Counted from the stretch's first letter, positions 1 through 12,349 are shown. The stretch: 64,000 nt of DNA from Euwallacea fornicatus (GCF_040115645.1 NC_089553.1:4650001-4714000), one strand, 5' to 3'. Translations and numbers: made by a program. Notes: a model not told the origin generated them from the letters alone.

Positions 1-59
1 CTTGACCGGACAATGAGAAACCGGTTCAAAGTCGATAAAGTAGATAGTAAAATACTTAC

Positions 60-201
60 GAAGTTGTACGTTCTGTGCTGATTCCGACGCAGTTCTCTTC
101 TTCTGGGAGTTGAGTGGAGGATAACTCACCACTTCGTTCGCAGATGGGTTTGGTGGAGCAAATAATTCATTTGTATTTAGTATTATTTCTGCTATCAGGT
201 T
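60..201 (-). CDS. Candidate internal exon of an unidentified gene running off the left edge
   Basis: On the minus strand, 142 nt lie between a good acceptor (CTAAC branch-like motif, then CTTTTACAG at 202-210) and a strong donor (C then GTAAGT, GT at 59-58). One frame is open across the exon and gives about 47 residues, including ELFAPPNPSANEVV and SYPPLNSQKKRTASES. The composition is Pro/Ser/Asn-rich with a basic patch, which suggests a disordered region; I do not recognise the protein. The rest of the gene would lie to the left in the downstream direction. Its upstream exons would lie to the right, so regucalcin may sit inside one of its introns, unless the acceptor belongs to a short 5' leader intron. 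The exon is supported only by splice signals and an open frame. Confidence 0.45.
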
Positions 202-232
202 CTGTAAAAGTTAGTAAATAAATAAATAAATG

Positions 233-1268
233 TACAGGGTGGCTCGTAATAGTGTGTCGAAAATTCACGGGGGGAATGTGTGGATGACTTTAGGAAAAAA
301 AGTACACGTGAAAACGGGCCCGTTTCTGCGTCCTGCGGTATGACGTAAACATAATTAAAAAAAATTGTTGTTTTTCCCAATAGGTCTGTTCTGACATTAA
401 ATATTTTTATGAAAATTGAGGAGTGCGAAATAGGCAAAACATATTGCTTCCATTTTTACCAGTGGCGCCCCCATTCGCGTGACCTTGAACATGTTAAACG
501 AAAAATATCGTACGCCTCGGGTAAAAAAAAAGAAATCGAAAACGTTCCCCATCTGCAAGGGTGCGTGCCCCGACGCCTCTTCGCACACTCTTGGAAAAAC
601 CCCTCACGTATTTCTTCTCAGTTCTTCTTCAGTAACCACAGGAGTGCGGTAAACCGGAATTTTAAGATGGCTCCGTAAAAAATCTAAACTATTTAAATCA
701 GGTGATCGAGGTCACGGTTGCGGTCCACCATGACCGACGTCAATAACAGATATCATTGACTATTTGGTTTAAACGATCTCTGGTTTGCACCTGTTGAAGT
801 GTGGTGGTGCACCGTCGGGCATGAACCACGTTTGATTTCCGATTAAAACCGGCACTTATTTTGTCAATGAAGGCAACTCCTTTCAGAGTTGTTGCGGGCA
901 AGTGTTGCCGGTTTATCTGGGGAGCAGAAAAGGTGACCCAAATGACCCAAACCCAATGAAATAGCCCGAATGGTTCCAACCCGGACATTTAGAGAAAATT
1001 GCTCTCGGTACTGAGAATCTGCAGTTGCATGCGGATCTTCTCCGAGTTAATGATGATTTTTATCAAAGTCGCTCAGTCGGTTTTCAGGAGAACTAGCTTC
1101 CTCCCCGAATAATATTTGGTAATCAAAGTAGGGGTTGAGAGCAACCTTCTGTAAAAGCCACTGGCAAAAATTACGAAAACGCACCCATCTTCCTACCAAC
1201 TTCTCCCTTAAAATCATCCGCTGCTTCGCCCCCTGAATTTTTAAGACACTATTATGAAACGCCCTGTA
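233..1268 (-). mobile_element. Decayed mariner-like transposon with recognisable terminal inverted repeats
   Basis: The left end begins TACAGGGTGGCTCGTAATAG. The reverse complement of the right end begins TACAGGGCGTTTCATAATAG, and similarity continues for about 70 bp, flanked by TA. The interior holds a minus-strand transposase relic broken by frameshifts. Reading from about 835 down to 640, one frame gives DGAPPHF and another gives PRSPDLNSLDFLR, matching the DGAPPH and PPRSPDLTPLDFFLWG motifs around the last catalytic Asp of insect mariner-like transposases. The element cannot encode a working enzyme. The stretch at about 441-525, between transposase and left end, belongs to a dispersed module also found at other relics in this window. 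Confidence 0.8.
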
Positions 1269-1396
1269 TACTTCCAAAGTTCCCTAGTTACAACGATCAA
1301 AATGAACAAACCAGACAGGTAGAGATCTAGAGTTTCGAGTAGCAAAGAGATGAGAATCTAAGCAAAAAATATTTTTCAGTTGGTGACGTTATCGAC

Positions 1397-1440
1397 GTCT
1401 GGTCACGGTCAGGTCACGGTCTGGTCACAGTCAGGTCAAG
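1397..1440. repeat. Four tandem 11-bp units with GGTCA cores
   Basis: Four back-to-back 11-mers alternate GTCTGGTCACG and GTCAGGTCACG-type sequence. Each carries GGTCA, the core of a nuclear-receptor half-site, at a regular 11-bp spacing. The repeat lies about 50 bp past the regucalcin stop codon. A regulatory role is only a possibility; a short chance minisatellite is equally likely. Confidence 0.6.
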
Positions 1441-1486
1441 AATTGTGATCTACATTTTTATCGTTCATTCACGTCGGGACTTGCAG

Positions 1487-4434
1487 TCAACCGATGTGAA
1501 ATGAACTAGTGAACGTTATTGTACGTACCGATCTTCTGACACTGTTAACCAAATCAGCATAATACGGCTGTAAACCCTTCTGTTTTAAATTGGTAACAGC
1601 GAATACGCTGCCTGCAGCAGGATAGGTTCTTCTCTCACTCTCAGACAAGTGGTACCTTGACGTGGTGACGAAGAGAATGTCCATGTTGGGACCACCCCAC
1701 ATTACCGATGTAACATCTCTTGCGGGAATGGGAACAACCTGAAATTTTCAAATTTAGTGTGTCTATTCTTAAGATTAGACGAGTCGACAAGTCGGTCGGG
1801 TTTAACCGTAAGATAAGTATATTCGTGACCTGCAAGAGCTGCCCGTTTCTTGGATTAGCTTTAATTACGGATCCACCGAAGTATAGGGCAATCCATAGAT
1901 TGTCGTCTTGATCGATGGTCATTCCATCAGGATTGCCCGTGACGTAAGGGAATTTCGAAATGTCGATTGCTACCCTCGGATTGGAGATATCTCCCCTCTC
2001 ATCGTCAAATTCGTATTCAATCACCTGCAATTTCAAGATAAAGTCCAAACCGCCAATCTCATACTTTGTGTCTGTTGTAATGTGGCCATAATGCTCTTAG
2101 GACCATAATGACCCTCTTAAGTGCCCACCTTACGAGTAGGCGTGTCGATATAGTACATTTTGTCATTGGCCTGATTCCAACACAGTCCGTTGCTGATGTT
2201 GACTGGCGCAACTTCGACTTTGGGGCTAATTAGAGTGTCTTTGGTCATCTTATAGAGCATGCCTTGGTTGGGGTCCAACGCTCTGGTTTGGGGATCCTCG
2301 AAACCCATAGTACCTAAGGAAGAAATTCGTACAGGGTTGCGCCTTTTCGTGAAATTTACCCGTATATTTCCGATTTGCTAGTTTAAGGTGTGATTGTTTT
2401 AAGGCTAAGCTCGTTATATACGGGGGCTATTTGAAAACTCTTTCAGTGAGACATGTCGCCGGCTTATTCGTCCGATCTCTTTGGGCCGAGGTTTTTTTAA
2501 CAGTTTCTGTTTCTGTTAAAGAGACTGCTGTCGGGCTTCAAGCGGAAGGTATTTCAAAAACGCCCCGTATATCGGAGACGAATCAAGTTAGCTGTGAAAT
2601 AATGACTTCATAAAATTTCACCTGTCAAATCGGACCCGAGATTGCGCAGAAGGTCTAGTTAATTCTAATTCTATCATCACATGCCTGTAGCAGATTCACT
2701 TTTGCGCTGCAGGTCTACCTACCAATCCAGACTCGTCCTTGTTTATCGGCTTTTCCATCATTAAATCTGCTTTGGGGGAACTGATGGGAGACCGTTGTCA
2801 GAGTCTAAAAATGAAATTAGAAAATAACATAATTCCTTTCAAAATGGCGAAGCGCGAAATAGTTTTTATCCCAAAAACGCGTTTTTTTTCTCAATATTTG
2901 AATACAGATGTGTTTTCTCATTAACTTTCGAGGAGAATTTTCTTTTCTTTTTGGTACCGTTCGAAAATTTCAGAGCCGTATTGAGCAGCAAAGTGCATCT
3001 GAGCAATTAGGACAAGTTCGTCGGGAAAAGTTCGGCCCCTGCGCGTTATGTGCGTATTTTGTGACAAAATGTGTCCGAAAATGGACGATTTCTTTAACAG
3101 ATTTTGTTGCAAGATTGAAGTCCGTAAAATGTCTTAACACCTATTATTTATTGATGTCGGACATTTTTTTTTATATTAATTAAACTCAGTGCATGTCAGA
3201 GCATGTTAGCGGGCGTGGAAGTCGTCATTTTCATGACGATTTTGGAAAAAATAGTGACGAGCGTCCTCGACAGCTACAGTTAATCGAGGTACTTTCGCAC
3301 AGAAATAACTTCGTAGAAAATATTTAAATAAAATGAAAGCGGTGACGTGGCTGTTAGCAACAGGGTGTTTATGCAGTCTCAACCGTTCTGAATTAGAAAA
3401 ATTTCCCTTTCCGCATCGAGTGTATTACCTAACAGTTTAATAAAGTCGATTTTAACGCACGACAGGGCGCCATTTTTTTTTCTTTTTACTTTATCTCTGC
3501 AATTAAATTCAAGAACCTAAAAAAAAATATACATGAAGTCGCGGAAATTCGGTCCGCGATGGAGGTGTGAACTCGAAACGTCGATACATTCGTCAAGAAG
3601 CTTAAGACATCTTACTGATCGTTTACGTCGCGTTAAATCCGGAAAATTCGTACTTTCCGCCGCTGCAAGCGAAACTTACCCTTTGGCTGCCCAGTTCTTT
3701 TTCGCCATCCCACTCTATTGCCACTAATGACCTTTCCACCCCCACGATGAGGATATTTTCGCTCTTTTTTGCCGGAATGACAGGAGTTACGGCCCCCTTC
3801 AAAGTGATATAATTCACCTTTTTTGTGTTGTAGTTGTAGCTGAGCACTCTCCCGGAATGTATGTCTACGAAGTATAAGATGTTTTTCCTTCCTGGAATAA
3901 ATTTAGTTCAAAGTGACTTTATGCGTTTTAGAGCGCTCAGGAGGGTTATTGTTCGATGATGTGAGTATCGACATTCGATCAGGGCTCATCGGCCTGGTGC
4001 GCGACCGTCTCGGTCGGTTAGCAACCTGAGTGCTGGTTAGTAGAGGCAAGTTGGAATTAAAAGAGAAAGAAAAAAATAATAATAAAGAATTATAAAGTAT
4101 GTTAAACTTAATAAATTTACTTTTAAATTTGCGGATTTTTTTTTATTATACATTAAGACACCTAAAACTACACGAGTAATGAGCAAGAAGGAAAGCAAGA
4201 ACGGTTTTTTACGTAAATTTTTGAGCGACTTCTGTACGGGCCTAAGTGAATTTGCCCCTTCGATGGTCGACATGAAGACTTTGCTCCCTACGTCCGTACG
4301 TACCGTCCCACATGGGCCCTTCTGAATGATCTACCGGTTGTGTAACTTGGAACACCGAGGGAGAATCAAAGTTGGGCGCCGATGTCTGCGGAACGATGCT
4401 GCTGGCGCTTTCTGTTAAATTTTGTGATTTACTC
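1487..4434 (-). CDS. regucalcin: Regucalcin / SMP-30-gluconolactonase family protein (5' end not found)
   Basis: Six minus-strand exons join in one frame: 4434-4304, 3891-3680, 2804-2723, 2313-2129, 2024-1830 and 1738-1487 (stop). All introns are GT-AG, and 351 residues are visible. The family is a six-bladed beta-propeller metalloenzyme acting as a gluconolactonase or calcium-binding protein; the firefly luciferin-regenerating enzyme belongs to it. Expected landmarks are present: SEGPMWD (metal Glu, visible residue 38), ILYFVDIHSGRV, SRFNDGKADKQGRVW (substrate Arg and Asn), VNISNGLCWN (metal Asn), NPDGMTID (metal Asp) and the C-terminal AAGSVFAVTNL block. About 27 Ser/Thr/Pro-rich residues precede the usual start of the fold. 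The first visible exon opens in phase 2, so at least one upstream exon with the start codon is missing. No AATAAA was seen just after the stop. Confidence 0.88.
2417..2571. mobile_element. Small MITE-like element in a regucalcin intron
   Basis: A stretch of about 155 bp is bounded by TATACGGGGGCTATTTGAAA on the left and an imperfect inverse, TATACGGGGCGTTTTTGAAA in reverse complement, on the right. It lies wholly inside the intron between regucalcin exons 2804-2723 and 2313-2129 and has no coding content. The ends resemble degraded TACAGGG-type termini of other elements here. Confidence 0.45.
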
Positions 4435-6263
4435 CTGCAAAAAAAAATAAATAAATAAATATATATATATGTATATATGTGAGCATTCTTTGTCCATGTT
4501 GAAACAATGAATCAATTATCTGAAAATATCATGAGGTTCTGGCTCTAAATTCCTCCCAAGATAAGTTCGAGGAAATGGTAAAGAAGGGGCTGTCCTCAAT
4601 CTCTTCGCATTTCTCGTTTATGTTAAGACCATTAATTGGCACCATCTGAAAGTGGTACAGGCTTTTGGTACCAAACTCTTCCCCGGATTAGCGTGGGAAG
4701 AGGGGGTTGTTTATAAATTCCTTTAGCGTAGGTGAGAATGACGTTTAGGGGTTTGGTACCCGTGGGAAAAAGGGTGGACAGCCCTTCCATCTTATCGGTT
4801 CTCTCACGAAGAGGGGACGTGTTCCGCGCACGGATACCGGGTTGCATCGGGATTCCATTTTTGGTTCACGGAGAATAAAGAGGTGCTCTGAGAATTGTGT
4901 TGTTTCCCTCCGCCCTCGAACCGCGAATCTTACATACATATGTATATTAAGAAAAAACGAAGTGGTACTTATCAATCGAAAAATGGATTTTAGTTCTTAT
5001 AATCGTTTTTTTTTTCATTTTTTTTTAGAACTTAGCAGGAGGTACTTCCAGCATTTCGTAGCCTTGAAATCGCATTTCATTGTTCGGTTCTGCGGCCCGA
5101 CGAAGCATAAAACGCGATGAAATATCTTCATGGTTCCTGGCTGATATATGGAGCGGTTAATCGGGCCAGGTACCAATTGATTTCATATGCAATTGTAATA
5201 ATTTTTGAAACGGAATATTGTTTTTGTAATCTAATTAACTCAGTCTGTTGGATGTAAGAGCTTGAAAGGTACAAGGATATAACGACCTTTCAATTTGCAA
5301 TAGGCGTATTGCTAAAAATGAATAAAGCGGAACCTGCAGCAACCCGCGCTTGTCGAATCGCACCCAAATTTTCGACCGCGCCGCACGGGACGACCGGGGA
5401 ACCTGGTCCGCGTCGACTTTACAAATTAACAATTACGCCTAATTAGCAATTAATTAATTAATTGCAATTGGTGATTGAGCATTTGCAAAAGGCGGGTCGT
5501 TATTAACAGTCAATTATTTAAAAAATACATTATTGAACAAAGAATAATAAACCAAAATTGCGTCGCTGAATTTCTATATTGCAAAATTAATTAATGTTTG
5601 ATTGAGTGGTTTCTATATTTCTTCTGGTTTTTCGTGTCGCAAAATTGCCCTGTTTAAGATATTAGGAGCATATAGCGAAAGTGGGTGATTAACCATTGAA
5701 TATGATTAACCCGAAAAATTCACTGATTTCTTAATTGAGCCGGCACCTAATTAATTTCAGACTTAATTCGCTTGGCCGTAAAATTCGCTTCCTTTGGCGC
5801 CTCGCGCCTTCGAGCGATTTGATAGACGTTTTCACTCCCCACGTAGGACGGTTGTAGAACGTTTTCCGCAAACGAATAAATTTACTAAAGCACCGATTTC
5901 GTAAAAATAAAAAAAAAAAAAATAATTAAAGAAGAGAAAGAGAGACGCCGCACGTCGTCACTTTCGTCGTTTGCGGCTCTACGTCTAATTCGACGCTCTT
6001 AGCGTCGAAAGTCGCGACGCGAATGACTCTACCGAATTAGGTTTGGACGTTGAGGAGGACGCGAAATTCTGAGATAAATTGCGAAAGATGTCGTCGAGGA
6101 GGTGCCATGAGTGATGATGAGGTACCTCCCAAACCTCTCCCAAGAGAGGGGTGGGATTACAGTTGCGCATTCAAGAGAGTGAACTAAAAGACGCCTTTGG
6201 CTTTAAAGGAAAAAAAATCAGTAAAATGAATTTTAAAAATGTTCGAGGCAGTGAACTTAGTTA
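4435..6263. other. Intergenic, no gene recognised
   Basis: The stretch upstream of the first visible regucalcin exon should hold that gene's first exon and promoter, but no convincing start exon was found. There is a short AAAT/TA-rich microsatellite near 4441-4480. A 9-bp stem with a 3-nt loop (TTCGACGCT, CTT, AGCGTCGAA) lies at 5989-6009. Confidence 0.4.
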
Positions 6264-7010
6264 TACAGGGTGGAACAGCCTAAGGGAACGAATTCGGTGT
6301 CTGCACGTTTCGACATATGGGGAAAAAAATCGAGACGCGTCAATTTTTTATTCTGAAATTACACCGGCGAACTGAAAACCCCTTTCGGCCGACGGCCGCG
6401 GCCCCAAAAACCGAAGACGCGGGTTCGTGGCACCCATCTTCGAGGGGTTTTCTTTTACCCTCCATGCAAAATTTCCACGGGTTTAAACGTCATCGTGAAG
6501 GACGATGGAAGTAAAATCGCGTAATCGACGAAATTTTCTATGACGAAATCAAAATTTTATGACTAATGCCGTTTCGTCACTGATAATGTCATGAAACAAC
6601 AAAACGAATCAATTTCAACGCACTACGAGACGCTCAAAGTGCATGCCGCGACGCTTTTGACAGCATCTCAATTTGAATAAACATGTTTTTCTAACGTTAA
6701 TAATCAGCATTTAAGGCGTAACCTATCTTATCGAAAGCATTATTCTGCTTCTTAAGTCCGCTAGATTGCGTGGTTCGGTTCTGCAGACCTTACTCTTTGC
6801 ATATATTCATGAGGAAAAGTCCAACGGAACAAGGTCGGTTGATAGCGCTGGCCATTCTAGCGATTCTCACCTCCGCATGAACCGTCGAATGGGAACCCGT
6901 TAAGGAGAGCGACGAAACATGGGTTTTTGCGTTTTATTTGTCTCCTACTAAAAAATTCGGGAAAAAAATGAGAAAATTTCGGTCCTTCAAAATGACACGA
7001 AGGCCCGAAA
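6264..7010 (-). mobile_element. Mariner-like transposon relic
   Basis: The left end is TACAGGGTGGAACAGCC at 6264. On the minus strand around 6880-6760, one frame reads WPALSTDLVPLDF, then a stop, then IYAKSKV. This matches the WPPRSPDLTPLDFFLWGYLKSKV block of insect mariner-like transposases. The part just before it reads as a broken form of the usual RWIGRRGPIEW. The frame has stops and shifts. The right end was not located, so the end coordinate is approximate. Confidence 0.6.
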
Positions 7011-7214
7011 ACCCTTTTGAAGGTGTGCGTGCGTGTGAATCACAGACTGCAACGTCCCTGACTCACCTTGCAGCCGAACCAACTGTTCAACGTATGAGTA
7101 TATGATAATGAGATTTCCCTTCTTATATTGAACATAGTATCGAATTTCCCACATTTTTGAGCAACCTCATCTCCACGTTAGCCGTTTTCTACGTATTTTA
7201 CGTGAAACGTTGCA

Positions 7215-7620
7215 AATTTTAAATCTTCAAGAATTCGGGCGACTCTTCAGGTTTCTGAGATATCGGACCGTTATCCAAGATGTTACGGGTAGCACGTTTG
7301 AGCTGCAATCATTCACAATGATCAATAATGATTTCAGACACAAGAGATGTTCAATTTTTACCGGAAATATTGAATTTCGCTTTGTTTTTTAGGCAAACTT
7401 GCAGCCATAACATACACGCCGAGCATATTTTTGAAAATATTCCAAATTTCGAATTCAAGAATATGGTGGTGACTCTCGAGGTTCCTGAGACGTTAGGGCG
7501 TTGCTGGAGATGTTGCAGGTACGTCAAAGGTTCGCATTTGAAGCTCGTCAAAACCTGCTCATTAATATCTATTTTGAGAGACGAGGAATGTCGTATTATC
7601 ATCGAAAATATTGAATAACC
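7215..7620. repeat. Diverged direct duplication of about 180 bp
   Basis: Two diverged copies (about 7215-7388 and 7440-7620) share an ordered series of short blocks. These include CAAATTT with TTCAAGAAT, GGTTTCTGAGA versus GGTTCCTGAGA, GAGATGTT, and a shared end GAAATATTGAAT versus GAAAATATTGAAT. The period is about 225 bp. It may be a subterminal part of a transposon; no coding capacity was recognised. Confidence 0.5.
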
Positions 7621-8934
7621 CGTTCGATCTAATGTATAAAGAGTTAGATGAAATATGTCAAATTGACGGTCGCAACTCATTTCTTGAACAGCCCGAATCC
7701 TTCATGGTTTCCGCTATTTACACCTAGTTGCAAAAAGTTGCAAGGAATTAGTGAATCATCTTTTAGCTATGGTGGTGTATTAAACTGGGTTAAGTGTGGT
7801 TCTTGTAAATGGCATGATCAATGAGTAAACATACACGGTGAGGAATCGCGCGGACTGGCGGAGATATGAAGTCGTTTAAATGCGGAAGAGATTTCAATTC
7901 TAGTGCCCCAATCTGCGAACACTTTTGTTCCGTTTAATATTGAAATGAACATATATTTTTTACCAGTTCGGATAACTCACTGCGCTGTGCCCACCATTCA
8001 TTTTTCTCTCTAACACACGTGTGTGTTGACCTGTGCTTTCGCGACTACCGTCTTTGTTTGTGTATGTTTTGTTGTTTAGTACTTTTCGACGATACATTTT
8101 GTGTCTTCATCGACTAATTTTAATTTCCATCGTCGATTTAACCATCGAATAGTGACATAAAAACTTAAGTTCTCAAGTCGAAGGAGCAAAGGACAAGCAG
8201 AAATAAATCTTTAGGTGATGAAGAGCAAACGAACAAATAATCCTCCCCCACTAGATTCGAGTGTTTTCGACACTTTGAATCGTAATTAGGTTCGTATTTG
8301 TCCTTAAATATTTGAAACCAATTTTAGTCACGTACTTTTGAAAGCTTCTCCCAGCTTCCTCCCCTTTCACGATATGATGGGCTGAACTATTGACCCAGGA
8401 AACTAGCATTCTTGAGTGACAGTTTTATGGAATTATTTTTAAAATTAATGGAAAAAACTACATCGACGTATAAATAATTCTAAATTCTTACAGAAGAATA
8501 TTATTAGACACACGACTGCAATTTATTAGAGAAAAAAATGAAAAAAAAAAACATAACGAAAACATGCATGATAAGAGTTACGTAATTTTCCAAATAATTT
8601 TTGAAATTTGTATTTTTTTTCCATAGATCTCGTCACGTGTTTACGAAATATTCCTCAGGTAAGCTGCTGCCGCCATTATCATCTGCCTTAAATCTCAAAA
8701 TCATAAATAACCTCGACAGCAGAAACCGGCATGCAGTTTTTTCCCCCGCTATGTATTGTGAAAAATGATGTTTTTTCTCAGCTGAACGGAAAGTTTTTAC
8801 GATGCGAATCAATTAAAAAATTATACGAAATTGAAAATTTAAAGTGTCCATAAAAAAATTAAATTTTATTTGAAAAACGCGACCATTTCAACAAAACGGC
8901 AAAATCAAATTTTTCTCCCTCAGTATGTACAATC
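7621..8934. other. Intergenic, nothing recognised
   Basis: AT-rich sequence without an ORF above about 60 codons, without a recognisable repeat and without splice-bounded open frames that I could trust. Confidence 0.4.
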
Positions 8935-9495
8935 ACAAACCAATAAACATTTTTTTCCCCGTTAGCGTGCTGTCCCTCCTTTTACTCGTATTACGACGTC
9001 CAGCCTTCCAGGCACACTCCCGATCAAACTGGACATCCTGTCCTGTGGAAATGTTGGTTTGTTCTTCGATTAGGGCCGCGCTGAGATTTTGAAAATCCAC
9101 CGAGGGATCCGGCCGCCCTCGCTGGTCCCATAGATGCTCGATGGGACTGAGATCGGGCCTGCGAGCGGGCCGTTGCAGGGCGCCCGTGCTAATTTCCACC
9201 GGGTAACCGTTCGCCATATTTGCAATGTGTGGACGTGCGTTAATCTACATTAAACTTAAATTGTCGCCGATGAAAAGAGACGAGGGACGCCACGCAATCC
9301 TCCGGGATATTTTGAATCTGGCTGCGTGTCGTTACGTTTCCTCTGCGACAAACATGGAGATCGGGCCCGTGCCAAAGTGATCCATCCCCGAACCGTGACC
9401 GAACAACTTCAGTATGGAGCACGTACCGAAATGGCGTACTGAGCAAATCGCTCTCCTCGTTCCTTCTCCAATGCCCGAACCCGGCGATCACACCA
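8935..9495 (-). mobile_element. Tc1-like transposase relic, C-terminal half
   Basis: On the minus strand the upper part (about 9490-9300) reads FGDGSLWHGPDLHVCRRGNV. This resembles the Tc1 region FGGGSVMVWAGI followed by DLHVF.GGTV. The lower part (about 9217-8960) reads RRPDLSPIEHLWDQRGR, the standard Tc1 motif around the last acidic residue. Frame changes separate the parts, and the stretch expected to carry the second Asp (DNARPH) is damaged. This family is distinct from the mariner-like relics nearby. It is non-functional. Confidence 0.78.
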
Positions 9496-11989
9496 AATAA
9501 AGAAGATTCATACGGGAACCCAACGCGCGGTCGGTTGTTTTCGTGTTAACGTGCCCCTTTTTGCTGTTGAGTTTAAATTTAGTTGAAATTTTTTTAGTCT
9601 AAAAGACTCAAATGAATAAAATTTAAAATTCAATCGAAAACTAAAATAAAGATTAAATTGAGTAAATTATTTAATAATTATTTACTTGAAAAGAAATGGC
9701 TCCTAGAAATTGTTCATGGACATATTGGTGGAGAAGTTATACAGGGCGTTCCTAAATTACCTCTACAAATCCTTACCGCACTCGTCTGGAGTTGAACTAG
9801 CAGTCTAACCCAATTCGTTGCAATACGAAAGTTAATGGCTTTCAACGTGGAGGACGGGCTAGTTAATTTACTCTGTAGTTTTTTCTAATTATTACGTTGG
9901 TAATGACGATGGAGCCGAATCTCGTATTCGGCGTTGCAGGTCCGACCGATCGTAATGCGCAACTTTTCCGAACGAGTCGAAGCAACTTCATGACGGCGGA
10001 ACTTCCGGTTCCACCGGAAGCAGATGCTTTTCATTTATTTCACACGGGACACCCTGTGTGTTAATACATTTTCGGACATTTCTTTCTGCCCTTCCGAGGG
10101 CCGTAACTTCCGAAACGTCCGAGCCACCGGAAGAAGCTTTCAACGTTCCCACCTCTCAGTCTTCTCCAGATCTACCTGCATATTTTGCCATCTCGCCGAA
10201 GACATTTTTAACGTTAACGAAACCCCGAATTACGCACGGATTCCTCATGGAAATTAAGTGGTTTGATCGAGATGACTTTTCAGGAGAGCGATGACGAAGG
10301 CCTTTTGCTCCGAGTCGAACCCGTGGAAAGTTACCGCCTAGCAAAGGGCAAAATCTAGGGCTCAAAACGTAATATCTCGAAAACTGCGGGATAATAGGAA
10401 CCGCTTATGCAACACCTCGATAGTCGGAAAATAGTCCAAAAAATCAAATTATGTTCAGGGTTTACGAGGACGGGGGGTCGCCGCCGCCCTTGGCGTGCCA
10501 AATTTTCACATTTTCCCTGTTTATATTGTTTATTTGTATTTTTTATATTTTCTATTTTAGTGTGCCGTTCGGTCATCCACCCTGGGATGTGCATCGGGCG
10601 GTGACTCGCTTTGCGAGGAGTTACCAAAACTCTTACAGTACCTGGTATTTGGTGCCAAATCGATGAAAAAGAAAACTTCAGAACCGAACTATCCGCGGGG
10701 AATTACGCAGAATAATTGAAATTCGACAAAACAGAAATCATGAAGCGGTAAAGCATGCGACGATATTGATCACATAACGATACTTTTCTTCCCTTTAGGG
10801 CGTATTTACGGCCGTTCGTTAATCATTTACTTTTCGTCATTCGCGGTCGTTCGTCGAGTGGAAATGTTGTCGGCCGAGTCGTTTGCGAAAATTTCAATTC
10901 TTCAAAGATGATCGAAAAGCGAATTTCGACAGCCGAGAGCGGCGAAAGCGGCAGAGAATGATCCTCTCGGTCGTTACGCAACCATTGATGGTTTTTGCTC
11001 ATCCTTACCTGGTAGAGCACAAACTGAGAAAAAGCCCGAGTACCATGAACCGTGACATGTCGGTTTTGAAATAGTTAAACAATTTTTTGGACGACCACTT
11101 CATAAACTCTTAAATCGCGAGCAACTTGACGACTGCATGGAACATTCCGTGTAGCCCGGCAAGACTGTTTTGCAAACTGAATTTAACTTTATTATAAGTT
11201 TCTAAAGTGTCTATTTTTTCCGCTTGGTTAATCGGTTCATTTTTTATTACATAACGCAAAAAAAAATTACGGTCTTGTCTTAGACAAAGAGCGCGACATG
11301 AAACTTGCAGCGAACTGAGTGGGAAGTGTCTTTCACCGAACCCAAAGAACCAAATGGTATACCTGCAGCTATTGGTTTTTAGAACAGTTGTCCATTAATC
11401 GACTGGTTCTTTCCTTGTCTAAATATGCAATTACAGAAATTATAAAACCGCAAATTTTTGGATTTCTATTTGTAAGAATTAATACATTGTTATTAGTTGG
11501 ATTTCCGCCGATTTTAGGCGCTGTGCCTTAGTTAAACAGGTTCAACGATCAGGTATGAGCACCGTTGCCTCATGGTATAAGTATAGGAAATGGACGTTGA
11601 GCGACCCGACGGCCCGTGCCCGTGCACAGAAAGTGCTGGCTCTGGAACCTAAAGGACGTCCCCCAGGCTCGGTGGTCCCATTCCAGCGCCTCCTCGGCCG
11701 CCCGACCTGGAACTCGTCGATTTTCGTCTGCGGAGCCCCGTCAAAATGTCTGGAATTTTGTAGGCGGCTTCTAGGAGGAAATGAGAGAATTCCAAACTTC
11801 GCCGATTTTGACGCGTGTTAAAGCTGCGCTTGCGCGCAGTGTCGTAAACGTCTTTCCTGGCCGATCTGGGCGGCCGCAAATCCAAATTCTGTCCACCCTA
11901 ACCGTTTTCAGCGCAGACTTTCAACAAACGTTTAGACTTGTCTGATTTGTTCAACCGAACACAAAAGTTTATTTTTTTGAAAAAACTCT
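9496..11989. other. Intergenic; one possible short MITE, otherwise nothing recognised
   Basis: TACAGGGCGTTCC at 9740 and GACACCCTGTG ending near 10058 face each other and could bound a 320-bp nonautonomous element, but similarity does not clearly extend past the first 11 bases. The part near 10090-10640 is richer in GC and has short overlapping open frames with no recognised motif. Confidence 0.35.
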
Positions 11990-12308
11990 GACAAGAGATT
12001 TCGTTGAATGTTCGTTCACAAGTGCGGCTTTTACGGAACGACACGTCCCCTCACTTTGAAAACCAGCGGATTGACGGTTGTGGTCCTGCGGCCTCCTGGA
12101 TCGCCCGATCTGACACCGCTCGATGTTTATCTATGACGCCTTAGGAAAAACATGGTGTGCGCTAACGAAACACGTGAAGTCGAACGTATTTATGACAGTG
12201 TTGGAGCAATTGCGACGACAAAATACGAGACGGAGCCGGTCTTGCAAGCTGCGCCAGGTCCTGAGTACGACGAAGGAATCCGTATTGAGCAAATGCGACA
12301 ATCATAGT
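11990..12308 (+). mobile_element. Mariner-like transposase relic (plus strand)
   Basis: The plus strand near 12080-12130 reads RPPGSPDLTPLDVYL, a variant of PPRSPDLTPLDFFLW with the catalytic Asp. It is followed by a stop and a remnant of the C-terminus. No intact frame remains. Confidence 0.6.
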
Positions 12309-12349
12309 TTATTTAAAACAGGTTAATCAAAATTATCGATTTGATAGCA

